Shown one piece after another: positions 1 to 5,944 of a DNA stretch of 8,575 bases (within the stretch, counting starts at the first letter, position 1; the number at the start of each line of letters is the position of its first letter). Both the position numbers and the translations under genes were made by a program. The DNA is from Betaproteobacteria bacterium. GTDB taxonomy: Bacteria; Pseudomonadota; Gammaproteobacteria; Tethybacterales; Tethybacteraceae. The notes beneath the pieces are model-generated. The model was given only the letters and a program-made list of their open reading frames with translations. It was not told the origin of the DNA and made no database searches. The stretch lies in NCBI GenBank assembly GCA_026710225.1, contig JAPORI010000222.1:1-8575 (forward strand), written 5' to 3'.

Positions 1-768
1 CAGCAGCGCCTTCGGATCACGGCTACGCATGAACGCCTCGCCGACTAACACCGCATCAGCACCGGCTTGCTTGACTTGGGCTGCATCGGCGCCGCTGCCA
101 ATCCCGCTTTCGGCAACGATCGTGCAGCCGCGGCCGGCAAGTTGCGGTGCCAGATCTACGGTGGTGCGCAGATCGACTGCAAAAGTGCGCAGATCGCGGT
201 TGTTGATGCCAATCAGGCCGGTTTTGCAAGCCAGAGCGGCTTCGAGCCGGTCGGCGGCATGAATCTCGACTAGCACCGCCAGGCCCAGTTCCATGCCCAG
301 AGCGGCCAACTCAGCCAGTTCGGCAGCCGGCAACGCCTCGGCAATCAGCAGCATGCAATCGGCACCCAGCGCCCTGGTCTCATAAACCTGATAGGCATCG
401 ACGATGAAATCCTTGCGCAACACCGGCAGGTTGCAGGCATTGCGGGCGGCAACCAGATCGGCTGGCGATCCGCCGAAGAACTCCTCGTCGGTGAGCACCG
501 ACAGGCAGGCGGCACCGGCATCCTGATAGGTGCCTGCCCGCTCGGCCGGATCGTAGCAATCGGTGAGCTTGCCGCGGCTGGGACTGCGCCGCTTGGCCTC
601 GGCAATCACCGCCAGCGCGGTTTGCGCCCCGGCCAGCGCATCAATGAACGGACGGGGCTGTGGCCAATCAGCAGCCCGGTCCTTGATTTGCGCCAGCGGC
701 ACCGCCTGCTGGGCAGCCAACAGTCGGCTGCGCACACTCGCAACTATCTGGGAGAGCCGATCCGCCAT
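1..768 (-). CDS. trpC: Indole-3-glycerol phosphate synthase TrpC, 3' end missing
   Basis: TrpC closes the ring of carboxyphenylaminodeoxyribulose phosphate to give indole-3-glycerol phosphate, the fourth step of tryptophan synthesis, in the cytoplasm. I translated the reverse complement from the ATG at 768: 256 codons stay open to the window edge. The family is usually about 260-270 residues, so only a few C-terminal residues are missing. The TIM-barrel motifs appear in order: IAEAKRRSPS (residues 55-64), LRKDF with the expected catalytic Lys119, LVEIH with Glu168, INNRDL (188-193), VAESGIG (218-224) and VLVGEAFM (240-247). No TrpF domain can be seen in this part. It starts 25 bp after the trpD stop codon, so the two are probably co-transcribed. 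No good Shine-Dalgarno sequence precedes the ATG. The function is certain; the 3' end lies outside the window. Confidence 0.97.
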   Translation of the reverse strand, partial: MADRLSQIVASVRSRLLAAQQAVPLAQIKDRAADWPQPRPFIDALAGAQTALAVIAEAKRRSPSRGKLTDCYDPAERAGTYQDAGAACLSVLTDEEFFGGSPADLVAARNACNLPVLRKDFIVDAYQVYETRALGADCMLLIAEALPAAELAELAALGMELGLAVLVEIHAADRLEAALACKTGLIGINNRDLRTFAVDLRTTVDLAPQLAGRGCTIVAESGIGSGADAAQVKQAGADAVLVGEAFMRSRDPKALL

Positions 769-793
769 TGCCGTTTACTTTAGGTGCGGCAAC

Positions 794-1822
794 TCAGCCG
801 CCAAAAAATGCCCGGAACTGCTCGACCTTGGCGCGGGCAGCACCATCGGCCTGCGCCTGTTGCGCCAGACGCACTCCGGCGGTGATGTCATCAGCCACCC
901 CGGCAACATGCAAGGCGGCACCGGCATTGAACGCGCAGGCGGCCGCAGCCGCACCCGGCCGGCCGTCGATCGCCTCGGCAAAGCGCGCCTGCGCCTGCTT
1001 TGCATCGGCAACCTGCAAGTCGGCCAGGGCAAAGGAATCCTCGAAGCCGGCCTGCTGCGGCGTTATTGAATGGCTGCTAATCGTCCCGTCCTCGGCCAGG
1101 GAAGCATATTGACAGGGGGCGCAGACCGAAAATTCATCGAGGCCGCCGGCGTGCACGACCAGGGCGCGCTTGCTGCCCAGCGTGCGCAGGGTCTCGGCGT
1201 AGGGGACGATCAGATCGGGGCTGAAGATGCCGACCACCTGCCGGCCGGCGCCGGCCGGATTGAGCATCGGTCCAAGCATGTTGAACATGGTGCGCACCCC
1301 GAGCGCGGCGCGCACCGGCGCGACCTCCTTCATCGCCGGATAGTGGGCCGGTGCGAACATGAAGCAGATGCCGGTGTCCGCCAGACACTCGGCAACTTTC
1401 TCCGGTGATGCGGTCAAATCGGCCCCCAAGGCGGCGATCAGATCAGAACTGCCACACACTCCCGACTGGGCGCGGTTGCCGTGCTTGGCGACCCGCACTC
1501 CGCAGGCGGCGGCGACAAAGGCGGCAGCGGTCGAGACATTGAAAGTGTGGCTGCCGTCGCCACCGGTGCCGCAGGTATCAACCAGTTCCTCCGGATTGTC
1601 AGCAACAACCGCAATCCGGCGCTGGCGCAGTGCAGCGGCTGCCGCCGCCAGTTGTGCCGGCGATTCGCCACGCATGCGCAGCGCCACCAGCAAACCGGCT
1701 ATCTGGGCTGCGTCCCACTGGCTGTCGAGCATCGCTCCCACTGCCGCCGCGATTTGCTCCGGCGCCAGCGCTCGGCCTTCCACCGCATCGGCAATCAGGC
1801 CCTTGATTTGCTGCGTGTCCAT
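794..1822 (-). CDS. trpD: Anthranilate phosphoribosyltransferase TrpD
   Basis: TrpD transfers phosphoribose from PRPP to anthranilate, the second step of tryptophan synthesis. The protein has 342 residues, normal for a stand-alone TrpD without a fused TrpG domain. Visible motifs are the PRPP loop DTCGTGGDG (82-90), NVST (95-98), KHGNR (113-117), a family-like FMFAPAHYPAMKEVAPVR stretch, VRTMFNMLGP and VVHAGGLDEFS. After KHGNR the sequence reads AQSGVCGSSD, where VSS-x-SGSAD is more usual as I recall; the length is unchanged, so the fold should hold. The frame is open further upstream, but the start was set at the ATG at 1822 because the protein then begins with a typical TrpD helix, the upstream residues look non-conserved, and a -10-like element would overlap them. 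It heads a trpDC unit; no trpE or trpG lies in the window. Confidence 0.97.
   Translation of the reverse strand: MDTQQIKGLIADAVEGRALAPEQIAAAVGAMLDSQWDAAQIAGLLVALRMRGESPAQLAAAAAALRQRRIAVVADNPEELVDTCGTGGDGSHTFNVSTAAAFVAAACGVRVAKHGNRAQSGVCGSSDLIAALGADLTASPEKVAECLADTGICFMFAPAHYPAMKEVAPVRAALGVRTMFNMLGPMLNPAGAGRQVVGIFSPDLIVPYAETLRTLGSKRALVVHAGGLDEFSVCAPCQYASLAEDGTISSHSITPQQAGFEDSFALADLQVADAKQAQARFAEAIDGRPGAAAAACAFNAGAALHVAGVADDITAGVRLAQQAQADGAARAKVEQFRAFFGG
1241..1258. repeat. Perfect 18-bp GC-only palindrome inside trpD
   Basis: CCGGCCGGCGCCGGCCGG equals its own reverse complement over all 18 bases. It lies in the trpD coding region at the Pro-Ala-Gly-Ala-Gly-Arg stretch after the LGPMLN motif. 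GCCGGC is common throughout this genome segment, so this may be chance plus codon preference. Confidence 0.6.
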
Positions 1823-1829
1823 TTTTCCG

Positions 1830-1835
1830 ATTCTA
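1830..1835 (-). promoter_or_regulatory. -10-like TAGAAT for trpDC, predicted leaderless
   Basis: Read on the minus strand, TAGAAT is followed by exactly seven bases and then the trpD ATG. A sigma70-type start about seven bases after the -10 hexamer would fall on or next to the A of the start codon. No TTGACA-like -35 was found at 16-18 bp. The same hexamer recurs before three other plus-strand genes in the window, which supports the call. Confidence 0.5.
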
Positions 1836-1868
1836 TGGTCGCAACCGGCGGCAAGCGGCGGCATATCA

Positions 1869-1874
1869 GATAAT
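1869..1874 (+). promoter_or_regulatory. -10-like GATAAT upstream of mlaF
   Basis: GATAAT, within the AT-rich run AGATAATATAGG, ends 11 bp before the mlaF ATG. Transcription from it would leave a leader of about 0-5 nt. The only Shine-Dalgarno-like bases are AGG at 1877-1879. It sits in the 63-bp divergent spacer shared with trpD. No convincing -35 was seen. Confidence 0.45.
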
Positions 1875-1885
1875 ATAGGCCTCAA

Positions 1886-2719
1886 ATGGACAAGGAACTC
1901 GCCGTTTCGGTGAAAAACCTGCGCTTCGCCTACGCCAAGCGCAACAACCAGGTGTTGCACGGCCTGGACCTGGAAGTACGCAAGGGCCAGATCGTCGCCC
2001 TGCTGGGCGGCTCCGGATCCGGCAAGAGCACCATCCTGAGCCTGATCACCGGCCAGAACGATGTGCAGGACAACGGTTCGCAGGTCAAGGTGCTCGGCTA
2101 CGACATGCTCAACATCAGCCGCCGGCGGCTTTACCAGATGCGCCGCCAGATCGGGATGATGTTCCAGGTCTCGTCACTGTTTACCGGCATGTCGATATTC
2201 GACAATGTCGCCTTCCCGTTGCGCGAGCACTCGAAACTCAATGAGGAGCAAATCAAGGATCTGGTCATGCTCAAGCTGCATGCAGTCGGTCTGCGCAACT
2301 CCTGGCGCCGCTTCCCCTCCGAACTCTCCGGCGGCCAGCGCCGGCGAATCGAGTTGGCCCGGGCGGTAGCGCTGGATCCGGACTTGATGCTCTATGACGA
2401 GCCGTTCACCGGACTGGATCCGATCTCGCTGACCGTGTCGCGCGACCTGATCAGGGACTTGAACTTCGGACTGGGGATAACTTCGATAATCATCACCCAC
2501 GATGTGCCGGAGACCTTTGCCATCGCCGACTATGTTTATGTGCTGTGGCAAGGCAAGATCGTCTCGCAGGGCACCCCCGCCGAACTGATGGAATCCGATC
2601 AGCCGCTCACCCGCCAGTTCATCAAGGGTGAAACCGACGGCCCGCTGCCTTTCCACATGCCCGGCAGCAGTTACGCTGATGACCTGCGCCTGCACGAGCA
2701 CGCCGGGACGCAAGCCTGA
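1886..2719 (+). CDS. mlaF: MlaF, ATPase of the Mla phospholipid transporter
   Basis: MlaF is the cytoplasmic ATPase that drives the MlaFEDB complex, which moves phospholipids between the inner membrane and the periplasmic carrier MlaC to keep the outer membrane asymmetric. The 277 residues hold every ABC ATPase motif: Walker A GGSGSGKST (41-49), Q-loop Gln94 in MMFQ, signature LSGGQRRR (147-154), Walker B LMLYDEPF (167-174), D-loop GLDP (176-179) and H-loop His205. The C-terminal tail of about 25 residues after FIKGE is the region that contacts MlaB in known complexes. The signature reads LSGGQ, where MlaF proteins often have LSGGM. The stop codon overlaps the mlaE start (TGATG). Assignment to MlaF rather than another ABC ATPase rests mainly on the four mla genes that follow. 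Confidence 0.96.
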   Translation: MDKELAVSVKNLRFAYAKRNNQVLHGLDLEVRKGQIVALLGGSGSGKSTILSLITGQNDVQDNGSQVKVLGYDMLNISRRRLYQMRRQIGMMFQVSSLFTGMSIFDNVAFPLREHSKLNEEQIKDLVMLKLHAVGLRNSWRRFPSELSGGQRRRIELARAVALDPDLMLYDEPFTGLDPISLTVSRDLIRDLNFGLGITSIIITHDVPETFAIADYVYVLWQGKIVSQGTPAELMESDQPLTRQFIKGETDGPLPFHMPGSSYADDLRLHEHAGTQA

Positions 2720-3567
2720 TGGGCACGGCCAAGCGTCAGGAGACAAGCGTCGAGCCGACCGCGGCGATGAGCGTCAACCGCCGCCGGGTAGGACTGGTCG
2801 CAAGCATCCGCCGGCTCGGCTGGCTGTTGAATTCGAACATCTACTATGCCGGCCAGGTGTTCTGGTTCTTCATGGGGATCATGAAGCGCACCCCGCAGAT
2901 CATCGGCCGCTTCGGGCTGGTCTGGCGCCAGATCTATTTCGTCGGCACCCTGTCGATGATCATCATCGTGGTGTCGGCTGTGTTCATCGGCCTGGTGCTC
3001 GGCTTGCAGTTCTACACGATTCTCGAACGCTACGGCCAGGCGCAGGTGGTTGGCGCCGCTGCCGCCATCACCCTTTACCGCGAACTGGGACCGGTGCTGG
3101 CCGCGCTGCTGTTCATCGGCTGTGCCTGCACCGCGATGACCGCCGCGATCGGACAGAAGCGGGCCACCTCGCAGATCCAGGCGATGGCGGTGATGGCCGT
3201 CGATCCGATCGAGCGCGAGATCGCCCCCCGCTTCTGGGCCGGAGTTATCTCGCTGCCGCTGCTGACTGCAATACTCATGGCAATCGCGATCTTTGGCACC
3301 TACCTGATCGCGGTGGTGCATATCGGGCTGGACGAGGGCTTCTTCTGGAGCAACATGCTGCGCTTTGCCTCGTTCAACAACGATGTGCTCAGCGGCATGT
3401 TCAAGAGCGTCGTGTTCGGGGTCGCCACCTCGCTGACCGCGGTGTTCCAGGGCTACCACGCCACACCCACCGCCGAGGGGGTGGCGCATGCAACCACCAA
3501 GACGGTGATCATCGGCTCGCTGCTGGTACTCGGCCTCGACTTCGTGCTGACCGCGTTCCTCTTCTAG
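2719..3567 (+). CDS. mlaE: MlaE, permease of the Mla phospholipid transporter
   Basis: MlaE is the integral inner-membrane subunit that forms the lipid cavity of MlaFEDB. The 282 residues show an amphipathic N-terminal part (about 40-75), hydrophobic segments near 76-100, 110-136, 175-200, 228-245 and 262-282, and family blocks GTLSMIIIVVSAVFIG, LYRELGPVLAALLF, VMAVDP, APRFWAGVISLPLL and VLGLDFVLTA. It is longer at the N terminus than E. coli MlaE by about 20 residues. The ATG overlapping the mlaF stop was kept because it gives translational coupling; ATG at 2767 is an alternative. Odd point: residues 133-146 read IGCACTAMTAAIGQ, whereas the family commonly has AGRAGSALTAEIG here, so the Arg, a Gly and the Glu are replaced by Cys, Cys and Ala. 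Confidence 0.96.
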   Translation: MGTAKRQETSVEPTAAMSVNRRRVGLVASIRRLGWLLNSNIYYAGQVFWFFMGIMKRTPQIIGRFGLVWRQIYFVGTLSMIIIVVSAVFIGLVLGLQFYTILERYGQAQVVGAAAAITLYRELGPVLAALLFIGCACTAMTAAIGQKRATSQIQAMAVMAVDPIEREIAPRFWAGVISLPLLTAILMAIAIFGTYLIAVVHIGLDEGFFWSNMLRFASFNNDVLSGMFKSVVFGVATSLTAVFQGYHATPTAEGVAHATTKTVIIGSLLVLGLDFVLTAFLF

Positions 3568-3572
3568 ATACG

Positions 3573-3578
3573 TATAAA
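3573..3578 (+). promoter_or_regulatory. -10-like TATAAA between mlaE and mlaD
   Basis: The 40-bp gap between mlaE and mlaD is the only real spacer in the operon and contains TATAAAATAA, with no Shine-Dalgarno sequence before the mlaD ATG. An internal promoter with a leader of about 20-25 nt is possible. No good -35 was found. Confidence 0.35.
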
Positions 3579-3607
3579 ATAACCACTTTCCGGATAACCG
3601 AACTTTC

Positions 3608-4084
3608 ATGAACAAGACCCGTGACCGCGCCGACCTGCTTGCAGGGCTGCTAATCATCGCCGCCGCCTGCAGCATGGTATTCATCGCCATGCGCGCCGCC
3701 AGCCTCGGCGAATACGACGACTCCGACACCTACTCGGTGAAGGTAACCTTCACCAACATCGGCCAGCTCAAGGAGCAATCGCCGGTGAAAAGCTCCGGAA
3801 TCATCGTCGGGCGGATCGACAGTCTGGCATTTGACAGCGAGGAATTCGAGGCGGTTGCGCACCTGGAACTCTACCCCCGCAACCGTTTCCCGTCTGATTC
3901 GTCGTTTTCGATCGTCTCGACCAACCTGCTTGGCGATCAGTATATCAATGTCGAGGCCGGCGGCGCCGACGAATTGCTTGAAGACGGCGATGCCAAGGTC
4001 GGCAACTCGGCAATCATTCTCGAGGAACTAATCAGCAAGTTCCTTTTTGACAAGGCTGGCGAAGAAGAGGAAAGTCTGCTATGA
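3608..4084 (+). CDS. mlaD: MlaD, MCE-domain subunit of the Mla transporter
   Basis: MlaD is anchored in the inner membrane and forms a periplasmic hexameric ring through which lipid passes between MlaE and MlaC. The 158 residues comprise one transmembrane helix (about 9-28) and a single MCE domain (about 41-118), with TFTNIGQLKEQSPVKSSGIIVGRI and STNLLGDQYINV matching the family core. The segment AIILEELISKFLFDK (135-149) corresponds to the C-terminal helix that lines the pore in E. coli MlaD. The tail then ends with an acidic run (EEEE), shorter than the E. coli protein (183 residues), so the disordered tail is missing. The last bases overlap the mlaC start as ATGA. No Shine-Dalgarno sequence precedes the ATG at 3608. 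Confidence 0.95.
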   Translation: MNKTRDRADLLAGLLIIAAACSMVFIAMRAASLGEYDDSDTYSVKVTFTNIGQLKEQSPVKSSGIIVGRIDSLAFDSEEFEAVAHLELYPRNRFPSDSSFSIVSTNLLGDQYINVEAGGADELLEDGDAKVGNSAIILEELISKFLFDKAGEEEESLL

Positions 4085-4701
4085 ACAACAACCACCCCCA
4101 TCCCCACCGCTTTGGCAACCAGATTCGCGTGCTGGCTGCATCCGCCTGTCTGGCCGCAGTTGCCGCTGTCTCGGCCAGCGAGCGCGAACAGTTGCGCGAT
4201 CTGATCTCGGATGCCACATCCAAGACCGTGGCAACGCTCACCGAATTGAAAAACGCCGGCAATCTCGATCCGGTGACTTCACTGGATGTCATCCAGCAGT
4301 TTCTGGCCCCGCACATAAGTTATCCGGCCCTGACCCAGGCGGCAATGGGCAAGCACTGGCGCAAGGCCTCCGACGGGGAAAAGGAAGCGATCACCGAGCA
4401 GTTCAAGGGGCTTCTTGAGCGCACCTATGCGGTGACCATGTCCAAGTTCACCGGCCAGAAGGTGGCGGTGGCTGAAGCCCGTGAACTGGATGACGGATCA
4501 GTGGCGGTGCTGACCAAGATTCAGGATGCAACGGTGGAGAACATCATGCGGGAAGTTGACGGCGAATGGAAGATCGTCGACATCAAGGTTGAAGGCGTCA
4601 GCCTGATTAGCAACTATCGCCGCCAGTTTGACGCAGTAGTCCGCCAGCACAGCATCACCCGCCTGATCGAGGCGCTGCGCGACAAGAACCAAGGCGGCTA
4701 G
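4081..4701 (+). CDS. mlaC: MlaC, periplasmic phospholipid-binding protein
   Basis: MlaC carries single phospholipids across the periplasm between MlaD and the outer-membrane MlaA complex. The 206 residues start with a His/Asn-rich n-region, an Arg at 16, then a hydrophobic stretch (17-32) with a likely cleavage after VSA (Ala32). The mature part has the MlaC/Ttg2D pattern: helix SREQLRDLI-like start, ISYPALTQAAMGKHWRKAS, FKGLLERTYA, DGEWKIVDIKVEGVSL and a NYRRQF block. Cys23 in the signal peptide is preceded by ASA but followed by more hydrophobic residues, so it is unlikely to be a lipobox. The ATG overlaps the mlaD stop (ATGA), and a clear Shine-Dalgarno sequence (GAGGAAAG) lies about 8 bases upstream inside mlaD. 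The mlaB start overlaps its stop codon by one base. Confidence 0.95.
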   Translation: MNNNHPHPHRFGNQIRVLAASACLAAVAAVSASEREQLRDLISDATSKTVATLTELKNAGNLDPVTSLDVIQQFLAPHISYPALTQAAMGKHWRKASDGEKEAITEQFKGLLERTYAVTMSKFTGQKVAVAEARELDDGSVAVLTKIQDATVENIMREVDGEWKIVDIKVEGVSLISNYRRQFDAVVRQHSITRLIEALRDKNQGG

Positions 4702-5024
4702 TGAGCGTCAATCAAATCTCCGGCGATCTGACCGCGGCGCATCCGGAGGCCGCTGATCGCTGGGCGAGTGCGATCAAGCCCCGAGCCGCCAACACTTTCG
4801 ATCTGGGCGGCGTCGAAAAAGTCGATTCGGTCGGGGTTTCGATGCTCATCAACTGGAAGCGCTTTGCCCAGGCCAACGATGCGACGCTTTCCTTTGTCAA
4901 CCTGCCCGAACAGATCATGCGGCTGGTCGAGATGTACGAACTCGAAGATCTGCTGCTTGACCAGCAAAAGACCGCCTCGGATTCGGAGGCGAAAACCGCC
5001 GAGCCAGCAGCCGCGGCCGCCTGA
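4701..5024 (+). CDS. mlaB: MlaB, STAS-domain subunit of the Mla transporter
   Basis: MlaB binds MlaF in the cytoplasm and stabilises or activates the transporter ATPase. The 107-residue protein starts with GTG, sharing one base with the mlaC stop; AAGG lies just upstream as the ribosome site. Residues about 5-85 fit a STAS domain: the β-strand/loop FDLGGVEKVDSVGVSMLINW carries the Asp42-Ser43-x-Gly45 pattern (the conserved Ser/Thr position), followed by FVNLPEQIMRLVEMYELEDLL, the helix pattern of MlaB. The C-terminal 20 residues are low in complexity and end in five alanines, longer than in E. coli MlaB. The sequence is short and divergent, so the name depends partly on the operon position, but the STAS pattern is clear. 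Confidence 0.9.
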   Translation: MSVNQISGDLTAAHPEAADRWASAIKPRAANTFDLGGVEKVDSVGVSMLINWKRFAQANDATLSFVNLPEQIMRLVEMYELEDLLLDQQKTASDSEAKTAEPAAAAA

Positions 5025-5030
5025 TTTGCC

Positions 5031-5045
5031 GCCAGTCGCGCTGGC
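5031..5045 (+). terminator. Weak stem-loop after mlaB
   Basis: GCCAG-TCGCG-CTGGC forms a 5-bp stem with a 5-base loop, 6 bases after the mlaB stop codon and followed by TTAGTT rather than a U run. It could attenuate or mark the end of the mla operon, but it is not a convincing intrinsic terminator. Confidence 0.25.
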
Positions 5046-5087
5046 TTAGTTGCTGGGGAAAACAAGCAGCGCAAACCAATCGGATTC

Positions 5088-5288
5088 ATGCTTGTCCATG
5101 CCATCAAGACACTTGTGCTGGTTGGTCAGTTTTACCTGCTTGAGCCGCACATCGGCCATACTCTCGCCTTTTTATCATGCATTGTCGCCGCAATAATCAT
5201 GTGGCGGCTGTGGGACTTTGACGACCCCGGCGGCGGCTGGGGCGGCAGCGGTGGTGGTGGCGGTGATTTTGGAATAGGCGGCGATTAA
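5088..5288 (+). CDS. Small membrane protein with glycine-rich tail
   Basis: I do not recognise this 66-residue protein. Two hydrophobic stretches are visible, residues about 4-19 (moderate) and about 25-42 (LAFLSCIVAAIIMWRLW, a good transmembrane helix), followed by DFDDP and a tail made almost wholly of Gly with Trp, Ser, Asp and Phe (GGGWGGSGGGGGDFG). A tail of this kind is known from several unrelated small membrane proteins, so it does not indicate a function. The gene lies 63 bp after mlaB on the same strand and ends 5 bp before the hisH stop on the other strand. No clear Shine-Dalgarno sequence precedes the ATG (GGA at -7 to -5 at best). Codon use is consistent with a real gene, but the tail could be a by-product of GC-rich sequence. 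Confidence 0.6.
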   Translation: MLVHAIKTLVLVGQFYLLEPHIGHTLAFLSCIVAAIIMWRLWDFDDPGGGWGGSGGGGGDFGIGGD

Positions 5289-5299
5289 TTAGATTAATC
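5283..5299. terminator. AT-rich palindrome spanning two convergent stop codons
   Basis: GATTAAT-TAG-ATTAATC is a perfect 7-bp inverted repeat with a 3-base loop. It includes the TAA stop of the small membrane protein gene (5286-5288) and the TAA stop of hisH (5294-5296, minus strand). It is the only structure available to separate the two convergent units, but it has no GC stem and may be a weak bidirectional terminator or chance. Confidence 0.35.
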
Positions 5300-5929
5300 A
5301 GTTCGTGCCAGTTCAAGAAACTTCTCGATTAGGGCCAGTCCTGCCGCATGGCTTTTTTCCGGATGAAACTGGGTTGCAACCAGCCGGCCGGCAGCAACTG
5401 CGGCGGCAAACGGAGAGCTGTGCTGGCCGGTGAGGGCAACCTGCCGGCTCGTCGCCGGCAGGAAATACGAATGCAGGAAATAGAAGCGGTCGCCATCACT
5501 AACCGAAGCAAAAACCGGGTGCCGGTCGGCTACCGTCTGGACATCAAGCCAGCCCATCAGCGGAACCTTGATGCCCGCGGCAGCCGGAAAGCGGCTGGCC
5601 TGACCATCCAGCACCCCCAACCCCCGGGCTTGCGGTGCCTCCTGACTGGCTTCGAACAGCACCTGCATCCCGACGCATATCGCGAAAAACGGCTTGCTGG
5701 CAGCAGAGTCAACCAGCACGCTGCGCAGATCGCGCCCATCGATCTCGGCGACGCAGGCGCCGAACGAACCGTCCCCGGGCAGAAACACCGCATCGGCACG
5801 CTCGATGTGGCGCGGATTAGCAGTCAGCTCGACGCGCTCGTCGGGTGCGGCCAGCCGGCGCAGAGCCGCCAGCAGCGAATGAATGTTGCCCAGGCCGCAG
5901 TCGGCCACGACCAGCTTGCGATCTGGCAC
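5294..5929 (-). CDS. hisH: Imidazole glycerol phosphate synthase glutaminase subunit HisH
   Basis: HisH releases ammonia from glutamine and feeds it to HisF, which makes imidazole glycerol phosphate and AICAR in histidine synthesis. The 211 residues fit a class I glutamine amidotransferase: GLGNIHS (12-18), the nucleophile Cys85 in CVGMQ, and His189 and Glu191 in FHPEKS; FYFLHSYF (149-156) is also typical. Odd points: the oxyanion-strand motif reads LPGDGSF (50-56), where many HisH proteins have PGVG, and VPLMGW (122-127) replaces the common VPHMGWN. The start is a GTG at 5929, 15 bp after the hisB stop, with AGGAAG overlapping that stop codon as the ribosome site. It is the last gene of this unit: hisA and hisF do not follow. 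The product is clear; whether the substitutions matter is unknown. Confidence 0.95.
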   Translation of the reverse strand: MPDRKLVVADCGLGNIHSLLAALRRLAAPDERVELTANPRHIERADAVFLPGDGSFGACVAEIDGRDLRSVLVDSAASKPFFAICVGMQVLFEASQEAPQARGLGVLDGQASRFPAAAGIKVPLMGWLDVQTVADRHPVFASVSDGDRFYFLHSYFLPATSRQVALTGQHSSPFAAAVAAGRLVATQFHPEKSHAAGLALIEKFLELARTD

Positions 5930-5944
5930 TTTTGCGGTTGCTTC

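Noticed and set aside
2628..3611. Plus-strand ORF (327 codons) overlapping mlaF, mlaE and mlaD in another frame
   Set aside because: It is rich in Arg, Gly, His and Pro, without membrane segments, and overlaps mlaE, which matches its family along its whole length.
2671..3729. Long minus-strand ORF (352 codons) opposite mlaE and mlaD
   Set aside because: It is fully antisense to well-supported mla genes and is rich in His, Gly, Asp, Arg and Gln, as antisense frames of GC-rich genes are.
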